Positions 8,298 through 17,770 of a DNA stretch of 64,000 bases are shown one piece after another. The first letter of the stretch is position 1; each line of letters begins with the position of its first letter. The stretch is from Luteolibacter sp. Y139 (GTDB lineage: Bacteria > Verrucomicrobiota > Verrucomicrobiia > Verrucomicrobiales > Akkermansiaceae): assembly GCF_038066715.1 (NCBI RefSeq), contig NZ_JBBUKT010000006.1:248001-312000 (forward strand), read 5' to 3'. Made by a program: the position numbers and the translations under genes. The notes beneath the pieces were generated by a model. That model was given only the letters and a program-made list of their open reading frames with translations. It had not been told where the DNA came from and ran no database searches.

Positions 8298-11200
8298 CTA
8301 TTGCTTCGTTTCCCACACTTCGCCGCCGAAGTCGTCGGAGAGGTCGCGGAAGTAGTCTTCGATTTCGCGGCGGCTTTCCTCGGGAAGCTTGCCGCGGGCG
8401 GAGGCGATGCCGGAATCGGTCGGGATCTGATCGATCAACTCCTTGAGCCGCTGGTCGGCGGCATCGACGAGAGGAATGGTGCTGCGGTCGAAGGGTGCTG
8501 CGCGCAGCGGAAGGACCATGCGACCGACGCCTCCTTGATCGGGAATGCGCTCGAGGGTGTCGGCGAAGCGGTGGAGAGCCGCACCACCCAGGCCGGGTTG
8601 GTCGCCGCCACTGCCGCCTTTTTGATCGCTGGGCTTGTCACCCGGGCCTCCTTGGCCCTTGCCGTCCTTCGACGCCAACTCGCCTTGGCCCTGACCTTCA
8701 CCGGGCTTGTCGCCTTGACCTTGGCCCTTGCCCTCGCCGGGTTTCTCGCCCTGGCCTTGGCCTTCCTTGGAAGCCATATCGCCTTGGCCTTTGCCCTGGC
8801 CTTCGCCGGGTTTGTCTCCTTCGCCCTTTCCTTCACCCGGCTTGTCACCTTCGCCCTGACCCTTGCCGGCGCCTTCTTTGGCGGCGACGGCACCTTGGCC
8901 TTCACCGGGCTTCTGGCCTTCGCCTTTGCCCTTCCCTTCGCCCGGCTTGTCGCCTTCACCCTTGCCCTCGCCGGGTTTCTTGCCTTCGCCTTTGGCGAGG
9001 TCTTCCTTGAGCTTGGCGGCTTGTTCGCGGGCCTTGTTGAGTTCTGCGAGCAGGCTGGCATCGAGGTTGGATGCGGCGTCGCGGAATTCGCGGGCCATGG
9101 CGCCAAGGCGTTCGGCAAGCTCGGCTTGTTGCTCGGCAGTGCCTTGGCCTTCGCCGGGTTGGTTGCCATTGCCCTGGCCTTCCTTCTGGGCCTTGGCGAG
9201 TGCTTCGAGATCTTTCGCCAGTTGGGCGACGTCGGTGCCTTTCTTCAGTGCTTCCAGCGCGACTGCGGCGGGGCTCTTGGCGGCCTCTGCGTCCGGATCT
9301 TCTTGTGCAGCCGGATTGTCTGCAGCTTTCTTGGCCAGTTCCTCGAGGATCTTGTTGGTCAAGTCAGTGGCTTGAGCGGCTTTGGCGGCGGCTTCGCCCT
9401 GCTCCTTGGCAGAAGCGTCGCCGGGCTTCTGGCCTTCCTGGCCCTTGCCTTCACCTTTCTTGTCGTTGGCGGCTGTGGCCTGGTCTTTCGGTTCACCTTT
9501 GCCTTGGCCTTCTCCCTCGCCTTCGCCTTGACCTTCTCCTTGCCCCTGACCTTTGCCTTTGCCCTCGGCCTTTGCCTGAGCCTGGGCTTGAGATTCGGCG
9601 GGGGATTGGCCCGGCTTTTCACCTTCGGGTGCGGGTTGATCTCCCTTCTCCTTTTCTTGTTCCTTCGCGTTCTTCTCCGCGTTGTCGGCCAGCTTGCGCA
9701 GGGTGTCGGAGAGCTTCTGCAAGTCCATCGACTCCAGGAAGATCGCGAAGTTCAGGAGATTGTATTCGGCTGTATCGAGTTCAGGCCACGCATTGACCGG
9801 CGTTTCGGAGCGGAGTGTCTTGTCAGCCTTGGCCACTGACTTCTCGGCCAAGTCCATCAGGCGAAGCGCGCCATCGGTGCGTTCCGGGTGATCGACCAGC
9901 TTGGAAAAGAGTTCGCCGGTATCCGCGAGCGCGACTTCCTGCTGCCGGCGGGTGGCTTCGATGTTATTGCCTTTCGCCGCTTCCGGCAGGATCTGGCTGG
10001 CGACGTCCTTTTCCTCGGCAGCGATGCGGCGGGCTTCCTTGGCAAGGTCCGCCAATGGCGGCGGGGGCGGCTCGGGTTTGCCGGGCTTCTTGCCCTTTTT
10101 CTTGCTGATGATGGTCATCAGTTCCTTGCGCAGTTGTAGCAGCGTGGAAAGAGCGCGATCCGCGGTACCGAAGCCCTTCACCAATTCGGGCATTTCAAGG
10201 AATCCCGCGGCTTCCGCCATCTGGATGCCGGCGGTGCCAAGCAGAGCCACGTCGTCAGCCTCCAGTTGTCCGCTTTGCTCCCAATCCATGGCGGTGCGTT
10301 GCGTTTGGCTGGCGAGTTCCTGCTCCCGGGTCGCTTGGTCGGCGGTCTTTGTCAGCGCTTCCGGTGTGAGGTTGGAGCGGAAGGATTCCTTCGTTTGGAA
10401 GATGTCGGAGACGATGCCGCGCTGTGAGCCGATGATCTCGTCCAGCTTCATGAGCGCGTCGCTGACCGCCTCGCTGTCGGGGCCTCCTTCTTCCTCTTCT
10501 TCGGGGCCGCCCTCACCGCGGTCGAAAAACCAGCGCATCTGGAATTGCTTAATGTCCACCGAGCGCAGCGGGCTCACCGCACGCGGGCCGCCGCGTGGCT
10601 TGTGGTCGAGCGCGTAGGCGTGAATGCGGACGTTGTCGGTGATCTTGAGCGGGATCTGATCGAGCATCATCTGCGCGATCTCGCTGACCTGCTTCTGGTT
10701 CTTCGCGTCGATGGTGGTCTCCACGATCCAGCGGCGCTCACCGGCGGCATCGAGAATGAGTCCGATTTCGGCGACGCCGAAGTCGTCCTTCGCACGGATG
10801 CGGATCGGCATCTCGGCGGTGGAGATGAGTTCGAGGTCCTTCTTAGGCTCGATGATTTCGACGACCGGCAGCTTGTCGACCACGCCCTCGATCTCGAATC
10901 GCCAGGCATCGAGACGCTCGCCATCGGCGTGATAGACGGCCAACTCTCCCTGAACCTTGCCAACCTTCACCTCGGTGGAAACCGAGTAGGTCACGCTCTT
11001 GTTCAGGCCTTCCTTGGCGGTCAATTCGACGGGGGGCTCGCCGCCGATGCTCCAGGTGACACGGTCGCCCTTGGCATTGAAGGTGAAGTCCCAGGTCGCG
11101 GTGCTGCCTTCCACGGTGCGCACGTCCCCCCCCGCGACGGTCTCGGCTTCCAAGCCGGTGTATTCAGGATAAGCGATAACAGCCTTCGATTCGATCAGCT

Positions 11201-12026
11201 TCGGGATGGGGCGATAGGCGATGGTCTTTTCCTCCACCTTCGCGTCACCGGCCACGACCTTCACCTCGATGTCGGTGGTCTTGCCGGTGAAGACGACGTC
11301 CCAGGTCCGGCCATCCTCGCGGCGGGTGAGTTCGACCGGCTTCCAGTCCTTGCCGTTCTGGCGGATCAGTAATTCCGGCTGGGCGGTGCGGCCGTTCACG
11401 GTGAATTCGAGGCGCGGCGGATGGCGTTCATCGAAGCCCTTCGGCAGCGATTTCCAATCGACGGTCGTGTAGGTCAGGTCGCGGGTCGGTAGCAGGATGC
11501 GCTTCAGTGCGTGGCGATAGTCGCCCCACATCAGGGCGACCAAGGCCACCGCGGCGAAGGCGGCAAGAGCGAGGGCGCGGCGGCCCCAGAGTTGCTTGGA
11601 AGGGACGAGCTTCGACCACGGCGCCTGCGTGAGATCCTTGCCAGTCTCGCGCATCAGGCGGTCGGTGAAGAAGGCGTCAATGGGATCTTCAGCGGTGGGA
11701 CGGGCGGAGACTTCCAGTGCGGTGCGGAGTTTTTGGCCGATCTCGGGGTGCGCTTCCTCGATCACGCGGGCGGCTTCCAGTGAGTCGTGCTGCTTCGCGA
11801 GGCGGAGGCGCTTCGCCAGAAGTACGAGGGATGCCGTAGCAATCACCGCGACGAGGACCGAGCGGACGGGCGACTTCCACTCCATCCAGGTATCGAGCGC
11901 GGCGACGATGCCGGCTACCGCCACGACGGCGGCGATGATTCCGGCGATGGCAATGCCGCGGGCATGGCGGCGGCGGGCTGCTGCCAAAGAGGCAAGAGGG
12001 GCAAGGACGGGCGACGGAGGATTCAT
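8298..12026 (-). CDS. DUF4175-family giant membrane protein with Gly/Gln-rich repeats
   Basis: 1242 aa from the ATG at 12026, which overlaps the stop of the BatA-like gene (ATGA); upstream frame extension to 12131 is that gene's shadow. The N-terminus has TM helices about 24-44, 53-68 and 145-165, a pattern seen in DUF4175 proteins of Bacteroidetes, Planctomycetes and Verrucomicrobia that sit beside moxR and DUF58. A long periplasmic region of beta-rich sequence follows (about 190-470), then helical segments with several Glu-, Lys- and Gln-rich stretches, and two low-complexity zones built on KPGEGQG/KGEG (about 808-865 and 1012-1140). The final 90 residues are normal sequence. The molecular role is unknown; a scaffold for the VWA/MoxR system is inference. 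Confidence 0.8.
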   Translation of the reverse strand: MNPPSPVLAPLASLAAARRRHARGIAIAGIIAAVVAVAGIVAALDTWMEWKSPVRSVLVAVIATASLVLLAKRLRLAKQHDSLEAARVIEEAHPEIGQKLRTALEVSARPTAEDPIDAFFTDRLMRETGKDLTQAPWSKLVPSKQLWGRRALALAAFAAVALVALMWGDYRHALKRILLPTRDLTYTTVDWKSLPKGFDERHPPRLEFTVNGRTAQPELLIRQNGKDWKPVELTRREDGRTWDVVFTGKTTDIEVKVVAGDAKVEEKTIAYRPIPKLIESKAVIAYPEYTGLEAETVAGGDVRTVEGSTATWDFTFNAKGDRVTWSIGGEPPVELTAKEGLNKSVTYSVSTEVKVGKVQGELAVYHADGERLDAWRFEIEGVVDKLPVVEIIEPKKDLELISTAEMPIRIRAKDDFGVAEIGLILDAAGERRWIVETTIDAKNQKQVSEIAQMMLDQIPLKITDNVRIHAYALDHKPRGGPRAVSPLRSVDIKQFQMRWFFDRGEGGPEEEEEGGPDSEAVSDALMKLDEIIGSQRGIVSDIFQTKESFRSNLTPEALTKTADQATREQELASQTQRTAMDWEQSGQLEADDVALLGTAGIQMAEAAGFLEMPELVKGFGTADRALSTLLQLRKELMTIISKKKGKKPGKPEPPPPPLADLAKEARRIAAEEKDVASQILPEAAKGNNIEATRRQQEVALADTGELFSKLVDHPERTDGALRLMDLAEKSVAKADKTLRSETPVNAWPELDTAEYNLLNFAIFLESMDLQKLSDTLRKLADNAEKNAKEQEKEKGDQPAPEGEKPGQSPAESQAQAQAKAEGKGKGQGQGEGQGEGEGEGQGKGEPKDQATAANDKKGEGKGQEGQKPGDASAKEQGEAAAKAAQATDLTNKILEELAKKAADNPAAQEDPDAEAAKSPAAVALEALKKGTDVAQLAKDLEALAKAQKEGQGNGNQPGEGQGTAEQQAELAERLGAMAREFRDAASNLDASLLAELNKAREQAAKLKEDLAKGEGKKPGEGKGEGDKPGEGKGKGEGQKPGEGQGAVAAKEGAGKGQGEGDKPGEGKGEGDKPGEGQGKGQGDMASKEGQGQGEKPGEGKGQGQGDKPGEGQGQGELASKDGKGQGGPGDKPSDQKGGSGGDQPGLGGAALHRFADTLERIPDQGGVGRMVLPLRAAPFDRSTIPLVDAADQRLKELIDQIPTDSGIASARGKLPEESRREIEDYFRDLSDDFGGEVWETKQ
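8600..8999 (-). repeat. KPGEGxG-encoding tandem repeat array in the DUF4175 gene
   Basis: Degenerate short tandem repeats encode KPGEGKGEGD-type units. A higher-order pattern is visible: each block opens with an A-x-KEG/KDG segment (AAKEGAG, ASKEGQG, ASKDGKG) and then has KPGEGKG and KPGEGQG units, about 30 residues per block and three blocks. A second, less regular Gly/Gln zone lies at about 9430-9620. The bias removes stops on the other strand and produces a spurious long plus-strand frame. Confidence 0.85.
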
Positions 12027-14104
12027 GCGTCCACTGGGGCAGGGGTTTCGAGGCGGGCGGATTTGCGGGTGGCAACCGCGCATTCGAGAGTTAGCAGGGA
12101 AAGGAGAACGAGCGCGAGCCATGGCCACCATTCACCGGTCTTCGGGCGCTCTTCGCCCTGATGATTGGCGGCGACGGTGGGGGCTGGCGGAGGAGCGCTG
12201 GCATCGGGCAGGGCGTAGGCCTTGCAGAAGGCGGCGGTATCCACGGCGGCGACATTGGCTTCGGCGGGATCAGCAGCGACGACCTCGGCGGTGCCATTGG
12301 CCGTCTGGTAGTAGCCGATCTCACGGGTTTCCCGGGCACCGGGGTAGTGGACGTTCGCGCTGTGCTGGCGCGCTTCGTAGCGAGTCAGTGCATTGAAAAG
12401 ACTCTTGGCGAGGGGCACGAACATCGGTTCGCGGGGAAGGTCACCCCACTCGCGGGTCAGCGGGTGGGCCAATACCATGACGCGGCCGGCAGTCGGATCA
12501 TTCGAAATCTTTTCCAGGAGCAGAGGGTGGCCGCCATCGAGCGTCGCCAGGATCTTCCATCCTTCGCCGGGCTGGATGGTGAAGGCGTCCCGCCACAGGA
12601 GCTGGCGCAGATCGCCGCCGTCCTTGCCATCGAAGCTGGCGAGGGCGGGGTGCTTGCGGTCCGAGGTGGCGATGCGCCGCTGCTGCATGCCGCCGGTGAG
12701 TTCCACGGAGGCGGGGAAGAGGCCCGCATTTGCCAAGGCGGCGGTCGCTTCCTTGGTCCAGCGCTCGTCGATGCAGATGAAGAGCCCAGCTCCCTTCGCG
12801 ACGTGGGAGGCGATGGCCTTGGCTTCGTTTGCATGCATCGGCGTGGTGGGGCCGCAGATCGCGATGGCGGAGAAGGGTGTCAAATCGACCGCGCCTGGCT
12901 TCAGCGGCACGTCTTCGGCAGCGCTGGCGCCACTTCCCGCACCCGCGCCGGTTCCGGTCCCGCTTCCCTTGTTGCCGCCGAAGAGGCTCTTGAAGCCGCT
13001 GCCGATCGATTGGGGTGGTGCTTCCTCGGTAGTGGCGGCGGCAGGGGTCGAGCCATCGTCGCGGCCGTCGATACCGTATTTCACTTCGGGCCGGAAGGGA
13101 GAGAGACCGTGCGCCGCACCGGAGGCAGTGAGCGCTTTCTGGAGGAAATAACCTTGGCCTTCAAAGGGCGTGCTGCCGGGGAAGCCATCGAGGATCAGCA
13201 CCGGCTCCGGCTCGACCCACTGCATGGCGAAAGGCCGGCGGTCATCGGCGGGCCACTGGTCCTTGCCTTCCAGCGAGATGAAGCCGCGCACTTCCTCACG
13301 TGGCGGGCGGAAGGAGAAGAGCACTCGCTCCACGCCGGGCGGCACGGTTTGCTTCAAGTTGATCCCTTCGGAGGACAGCGTGACTTCGCGGGATTTGTTA
13401 GATGAGGTCACGCGGGCCTCGATCTCCATGTTCGCCGCGGCAAAAGGGGTGAGGAGTTCGACGGCCTTGACCGCTTCGTTGTGAAGGTCGGGAGGCTGGA
13501 TCGCGATGGCTTCCACCTGTACGCGCGGCGGCCAGACGCGCGGCGGCGCGGAGGGGAGGGCGGACGACGCGAAATGTCCGATGATCACCACGCGGGCATT
13601 CTCGACGCCTTCGCTGCGGAGGTGATCCAGCGACCAGCCGAGTGCCTTGTTGAAGTCTCCGGATGCACCCGCCAACGGATGATAATCATCCAGCGAGGAA
13701 AGCACCTGCACGCCATCGGTGAACTGCGCCATGGTCACCGCGCCGTGTTTGCTCATCGCTTTCTTCGCAGCATTGGTCGCCTCCTCGGCCATCGAAGCGG
13801 TCACGCTGCCGGAGCCATCGAGCAAGATGATGGTCTTTTCCTGAGCGGCTTCGGTCTTCTCGCGATCGGAGAGGAAGGGCCGCGCGAACATGAGTGCGAG
13901 CAGGGCCACCGCGGCGATCCGCAGCATCAAAAGAAGCAGTTCCTCGATCCTTAACCGGCGGTGCCGTTTCTTCTCGGCGATCTGCAGGAAGCGCAGCGTG
14001 CCGACGTCGAATTCCTTGAACTTCCGACGCTGGCTCAGGTGGATGATCACGGGAATAGCCGCGACCGCCATGGCGAAAAGGAAGGCTGGATGGAGGAGGG
14101 GCAT
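12023..14104 (-). CDS. BatA-like membrane VWA protein
   Basis: 693 aa. The N-terminal double-TM module (about 7-24 and 57-75) with HLSQRRKFKEFDVGTLRFL between the helices is the BatA/aerotolerance N-terminal domain. It is followed by a VWA domain with MIDAS D96-G-S98-G-S100 (ILLDGSGS) and a GATase-like C-terminal half, with a last TM near 665-680 (WWPWLALVLLSLLTLECA). This is the first gene of the minus arm and overlaps the DUF4175 gene by 4 bases. In Bacteroides the Bat genes support aerotolerance; here the role is inferred from membership of a MoxR/DUF58 locus. A Gly/Ala-rich stretch (GTGTGAGAGSGASA) lies near residue 385. Confidence 0.85.
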   Translation of the reverse strand: MPLLHPAFLFAMAVAAIPVIIHLSQRRKFKEFDVGTLRFLQIAEKKRHRRLRIEELLLLMLRIAAVALLALMFARPFLSDREKTEAAQEKTIILLDGSGSVTASMAEEATNAAKKAMSKHGAVTMAQFTDGVQVLSSLDDYHPLAGASGDFNKALGWSLDHLRSEGVENARVVIIGHFASSALPSAPPRVWPPRVQVEAIAIQPPDLHNEAVKAVELLTPFAAANMEIEARVTSSNKSREVTLSSEGINLKQTVPPGVERVLFSFRPPREEVRGFISLEGKDQWPADDRRPFAMQWVEPEPVLILDGFPGSTPFEGQGYFLQKALTASGAAHGLSPFRPEVKYGIDGRDDGSTPAAATTEEAPPQSIGSGFKSLFGGNKGSGTGTGAGAGSGASAAEDVPLKPGAVDLTPFSAIAICGPTTPMHANEAKAIASHVAKGAGLFICIDERWTKEATAALANAGLFPASVELTGGMQQRRIATSDRKHPALASFDGKDGGDLRQLLWRDAFTIQPGEGWKILATLDGGHPLLLEKISNDPTAGRVMVLAHPLTREWGDLPREPMFVPLAKSLFNALTRYEARQHSANVHYPGARETREIGYYQTANGTAEVVAADPAEANVAAVDTAAFCKAYALPDASAPPPAPTVAANHQGEERPKTGEWWPWLALVLLSLLTLECAVATRKSARLETPAPVDA

Positions 14105-14211
14105 CTGAAGTTCGATTCAGCTACCAACTTTGTCTGGCATAAGCAAAGGAAGAGTTGCGTCTTCGAGGCGTCTTGTTAGCGTCCGCGACCATGCCGGGAA
14201 CCCCCGCCTTC

Positions 14212-15042
14212 ATGTGTGATGCAAAACGCCGCCGATTTGCGCGTGTGTCGCTGATTTCCCTGTCGTTGCTGGCTTCCACGGCGTTTGCGGGACCGAAGGT
14301 CTGGATTTTCGGCGGCGACCCCGGGGATGAGAAACATCATGAACTTTATCAGAAAAATCTGACTTCCCTGCGAAAGATATTCACCACGACTTACGGCGTC
14401 GCCTCGAAAGACCTGAAAATTTTCTACGGGCCGAAGGACGCGGGCTACAATGGCATCTGCACCAAGGAGGTGTTGCTTGCGGAGTTGAAGGAAGCTGCAG
14501 CCGCCACAAAAGATAAGTCGCCGGTGTGGATCATTTTCCAAGGACACGCGAATTCGATTCCGGGCGGCGTGCTTTTCAACATCCCAGGACCGGACGCTTC
14601 GGCGCGTGAGATCGCCGAGGCACTGGAGGGTGCGGTGCCGGAGACGCCGCTGGTCATTTTCGCCACGACGGCGGCGAGCGAGCAGTATTTGAAACCGCTG
14701 GCTGCTCCCGGCCGGATCGTGATCACGGCCAATTCCGCCGGCGATCCGGAGAATCAGAACGACTTTCCGATCGCGCTGACGGCTGCACTGGAATCCAAGG
14801 AGACAGATACCGACCACGACGGACTTGTCACGGTGACCGAACTTTTCAAGGCCTGCCACGCGCAGATCGAGGCGATGTGTGCGAAGGAAGGCTTCATGGT
14901 TCGCGAGCATTCGCAGATGGATGGCAATGGCGATGGTCGTGGTACCAGCCGGCCCGCCATCATTGACGCGGAACCTGCGTCGAAGACCGGGCTGCGGATC
15001 GGCGGCGAGAGGACCGACGGTCCGGTTCCCGGTTTTGACTGA
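14212..15042 (+). CDS. Secreted C13/caspase-like peptidase homologue, probably lacking its catalytic Cys
   Basis: 276 aa from ATG 14212, giving a typical signal peptide (RRRFARVSLISLSLLASTAFAG); ATG 14191 would add seven residues. The body resembles legumain/C13-like proteins of Planctomycetes and Verrucomicrobia: WIFGGDPGD, then WIIFQGHAN at about 109-117 with the His expected of the dyad, then LVIFATTAASEQYL where a Cys would be expected in active enzymes. An EF-hand-like loop (DTDHDGLVTVTEL) and a second Asp-rich loop (DGNGDGRG) lie near the C-terminus. The first gene of the plus arm, 43 bases before moxR. An inactive, substrate-binding role is inference. Confidence 0.6.
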   Translation: MCDAKRRRFARVSLISLSLLASTAFAGPKVWIFGGDPGDEKHHELYQKNLTSLRKIFTTTYGVASKDLKIFYGPKDAGYNGICTKEVLLAELKEAAAATKDKSPVWIIFQGHANSIPGGVLFNIPGPDASAREIAEALEGAVPETPLVIFATTAASEQYLKPLAAPGRIVITANSAGDPENQNDFPIALTAALESKETDTDHDGLVTVTELFKACHAQIEAMCAKEGFMVREHSQMDGNGDGRGTSRPAIIDAEPASKTGLRIGGERTDGPVPGFD

Positions 15043-15085
15043 ATAAGTTTTCCTCTACTTTCGTTCCTTTCCTTTTACCCAAGAC

Positions 15086-16063
<978 letters not shown>

Positions 16064-16071
16064 GCTGATTC

Positions 16072-16956
16072 ATGACTGCGACGTCCGTCATGGATCCCGA
16101 GGTATTCCTCGCGGTGGATGATCTCGAACTCGTCGGCCGCGGGTTGGCCGAGTCCGTCTGGCATGGCCGTCATGGTGCGATGCGCAGTGGTTCGGGGACC
16201 GAGTTTCATCGTCACCGCGGCTACCTGGCCGGGGATGATTTGCGGCGGGTGAATTGGGCACTCTTTGCGCGGCACAAGAAGCTCTACACGAAGGAAAGCC
16301 GGCTTGAGGCGCGGCGTCCGCTTTATCTTCTGATCGATGCCACCGGCTCGATGGGAACTTCGCATGGCCCGTGGACGAAGTATCACTACGCGGCCCGCGT
16401 GGCTGCGGGGATTTCCTGGCTGGCTGAGTGCCAGGGGGATTCCACGGCGCTTGGCTTGCTGAGGAATGGACTGGAAGGCGTCGTCGAGCGCGGCAGCGGC
16501 CAGCGGCACTTTGCAGGCGTTTGTGCGAACCTGGCGTCGACCAAGGCGGGTGGAGAAGGGAATTTCACGAAGGTTTCCGACGAGATCCCGATGTTTTGCA
16601 AGCAGCCGGGATTCGTGGTGATGGTGTCGGATTTCTTTGATCGCGAGAACGAGCTGTTAGGCGATCTGGCCGGATTGAAAGCGCGCGGTCATGACGTGAT
16701 GGCGTTGCAGCTGTTAGACCCGGTCGAGGCCGAGTTGCCGGAGAAGGGAGATTATGAATTCATCGACCTTGAGTCCGGTTCGCGGCTGAAGACCAGTGTC
16801 GAGTCGCTGCGGGCGGAGCATAAGGCGACGGTGGAAGCATGGCGTCGCGGGCTGAAGACGAAGGCGCATGCGAATGGCATCCGCTGGGCGAGTGCGACGA
16901 CGGCCGAGAGCATCGTGCCCTTGCTGCGGACGTGGTTGGATGGGCATGGGTTGTGA
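16072..16956 (+). CDS. DUF58 domain protein (VWA-like)
   Basis: 294 aa. The DUF58 hallmark GDDLRRVNWALFARHKKLYTKE is at about 54-75, followed by a VWA-like strand with LLIDATGSM (D89-x-T-x-S93). DUF58 proteins almost always follow moxR, as here (8 bases apart). No TM helix is evident, so it is probably cytoplasmic with MoxR. It contains two CTG-TTA-G Leu-Leu sites (16654 and 16711). The transcript ends in the repeat-rich region downstream without an obvious terminator. Confidence 0.92.
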   Translation: MTATSVMDPEVFLAVDDLELVGRGLAESVWHGRHGAMRSGSGTEFHRHRGYLAGDDLRRVNWALFARHKKLYTKESRLEARRPLYLLIDATGSMGTSHGPWTKYHYAARVAAGISWLAECQGDSTALGLLRNGLEGVVERGSGQRHFAGVCANLASTKAGGEGNFTKVSDEIPMFCKQPGFVVMVSDFFDRENELLGDLAGLKARGHDVMALQLLDPVEAELPEKGDYEFIDLESGSRLKTSVESLRAEHKATVEAWRRGLKTKAHANGIRWASATTAESIVPLLRTWLDGHGL

Positions 16957-16971
16957 ACATGATTCTTCGAA

Positions 16972-17151
16972 TGTAGCGGCGCGTCTGCGACTGTCGCACT
17001 CTGGCGGCATGAGCCGCATCCCTGTGGACTCGAACGTCGTTTCATGAGGCAAGGGTGGAGGTGGCCGTTTCACATTGAAGGCCGGGAATCGGGAGTTCCA
17101 CGATGCGGCTGGATGCCGCCAGTCGGCGAGGGTCATAGACGCGCCGCCAGA
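16972..17151. repeat. Inverted pair of a ~55-65-bp interspersed repeat
   Basis: The left copy (16973-17034) reads GTAGCGGCGCGTC, then GACTGTCGC, CTGGCGGCAT, AGCCGCATC and GTGGACTC. The right copy (about 17093-17148) carries the same blocks in the same order on the opposite strand (GCGGCGCGTCT, CTGGCGGCAT, AGCCGCATC, GTGGAACTC). A shorter relative is at 34711-34750. No gene overlaps it. The structure suggests a REP/BIME-like or MITE-like element; no transposase is nearby. Confidence 0.65.
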
Positions 17152-17183
17152 TGGGAAAAGATGAACGTTTCTGAAATTCGGCG

Positions 17184-17212
17184 TTGACCGGGTGAGGCTG
17201 GATGCATATCTA
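17184..17212 (+). promoter_or_regulatory. Candidate sigma70 promoter
   Basis: TTGACC (17184-17189), a 17-nt spacer and TATCTA (17207-17212). Transcription would begin near 17219, just before a 59-codon ORF and 225 bases before a strong terminator. It is the only promoter-like element seen in the 814-bp gap. Confidence 0.4.
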
Positions 17213-17234
17213 GCCGCAGCTTCATTCCGCTCCG

Positions 17235-17414
17235 ATGCGTCTCCACCGATCCAAACGCCAAAACCGCGAGGTCCTCGTTTCCGAGGTCTCCTCCCTTTGG
17301 TGCCGGGTCATCGGTTCCGCGATTACAGGTTTCGCAACGCTGTCGTATCAAGGAATGACCCTCGCCGATAATCCGGCACCCAACCGAAGCAGGATCAGGT
17401 CGCTAACGGCCTGA
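17235..17414 (+). CDS. Possible 59-aa small protein between a promoter and a terminator
   Basis: ATG at 17235 to TGA at 17412-17414. The product has a basic N-terminus (MRLHRSKRQNR), a moderately hydrophobic middle (VIGSAITGFATL) and a polar end, compatible with a small secreted or membrane-associated peptide. No Shine-Dalgarno is visible and third-position GC is lower than in neighbouring genes. The alternative is that the roughly 255-nt transcript is a noncoding RNA. I recognise neither a family nor a known RNA motif. Confidence 0.3.
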   Translation: MRLHRSKRQNREVLVSEVSSLWCRVIGSAITGFATLSYQGMTLADNPAPNRSRIRSLTA

Positions 17415-17444
17415 AAAGCCGCCTAAATCCTAGGATTTTCCGCC

Positions 17445-17475
17445 GCCCTGCTTCCACTGGAAGCGGGGCTTTTTG
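17445..17475 (+). terminator. Strong Rho-independent terminator
   Basis: GCCCTGCTTCC-ACT-GGAAGCGGGGC, an 11-bp stem with one G-T pair, followed by TTTTTGTTT. No annotated gene precedes it within 480 bases, which argues for a real short transcript (small ORF or RNA) starting at the promoter at 17184. I see nothing else in 17476-17770 except an in-frame upstream extension of the HNH gene. Confidence 0.85.
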
Positions 17476-17770
17476 TTTCCCGACATTTCGTCCCCGACTT
17501 CAACCCCAACCTCTTTCCCGAATTGATCACCTCGACCACTTGTCCCGACTAGCCCGGTTCGCCTGAGCGAACCACTCCGTCCGTTTGCGACGGTTCTCTA
17601 CCTTTCCGGTCCGGAAGCCGACTTTCAACCTGATGCCCGCGAGTTCGGGATTGGTTGAAAAGGCATATCTCGGTTCGTTGGAGAATTGTTGTCTTTTTCC
17701 GAGGATCGCCACTGCGGTCCGGGAGCGATGGAGGGCGTCACCGGCCAGCACCAATTCTTTTCCTGCGACC

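Noticed and set aside
8286..9839. 517-aa hydrophobic plus-strand frame over the DUF4175 gene
   Set aside because: It reads the reverse complement of KPGEGQG repeats, which gives Leu/Ala/Phe runs mimicking membrane protein; the minus strand carries the real family.
17370..17480. Idea that the orphan transcript is 4.5S/SRP RNA
   Set aside because: The conserved SRP Alu/apical core (GGAAG-type tetraloop region with its partner) is not present in the expected form.
17585..17770. 62-residue extension of the HNH gene
   Set aside because: The family begins near VLVLNRHW; the extension is Arg/Ser-rich and unlike family members.
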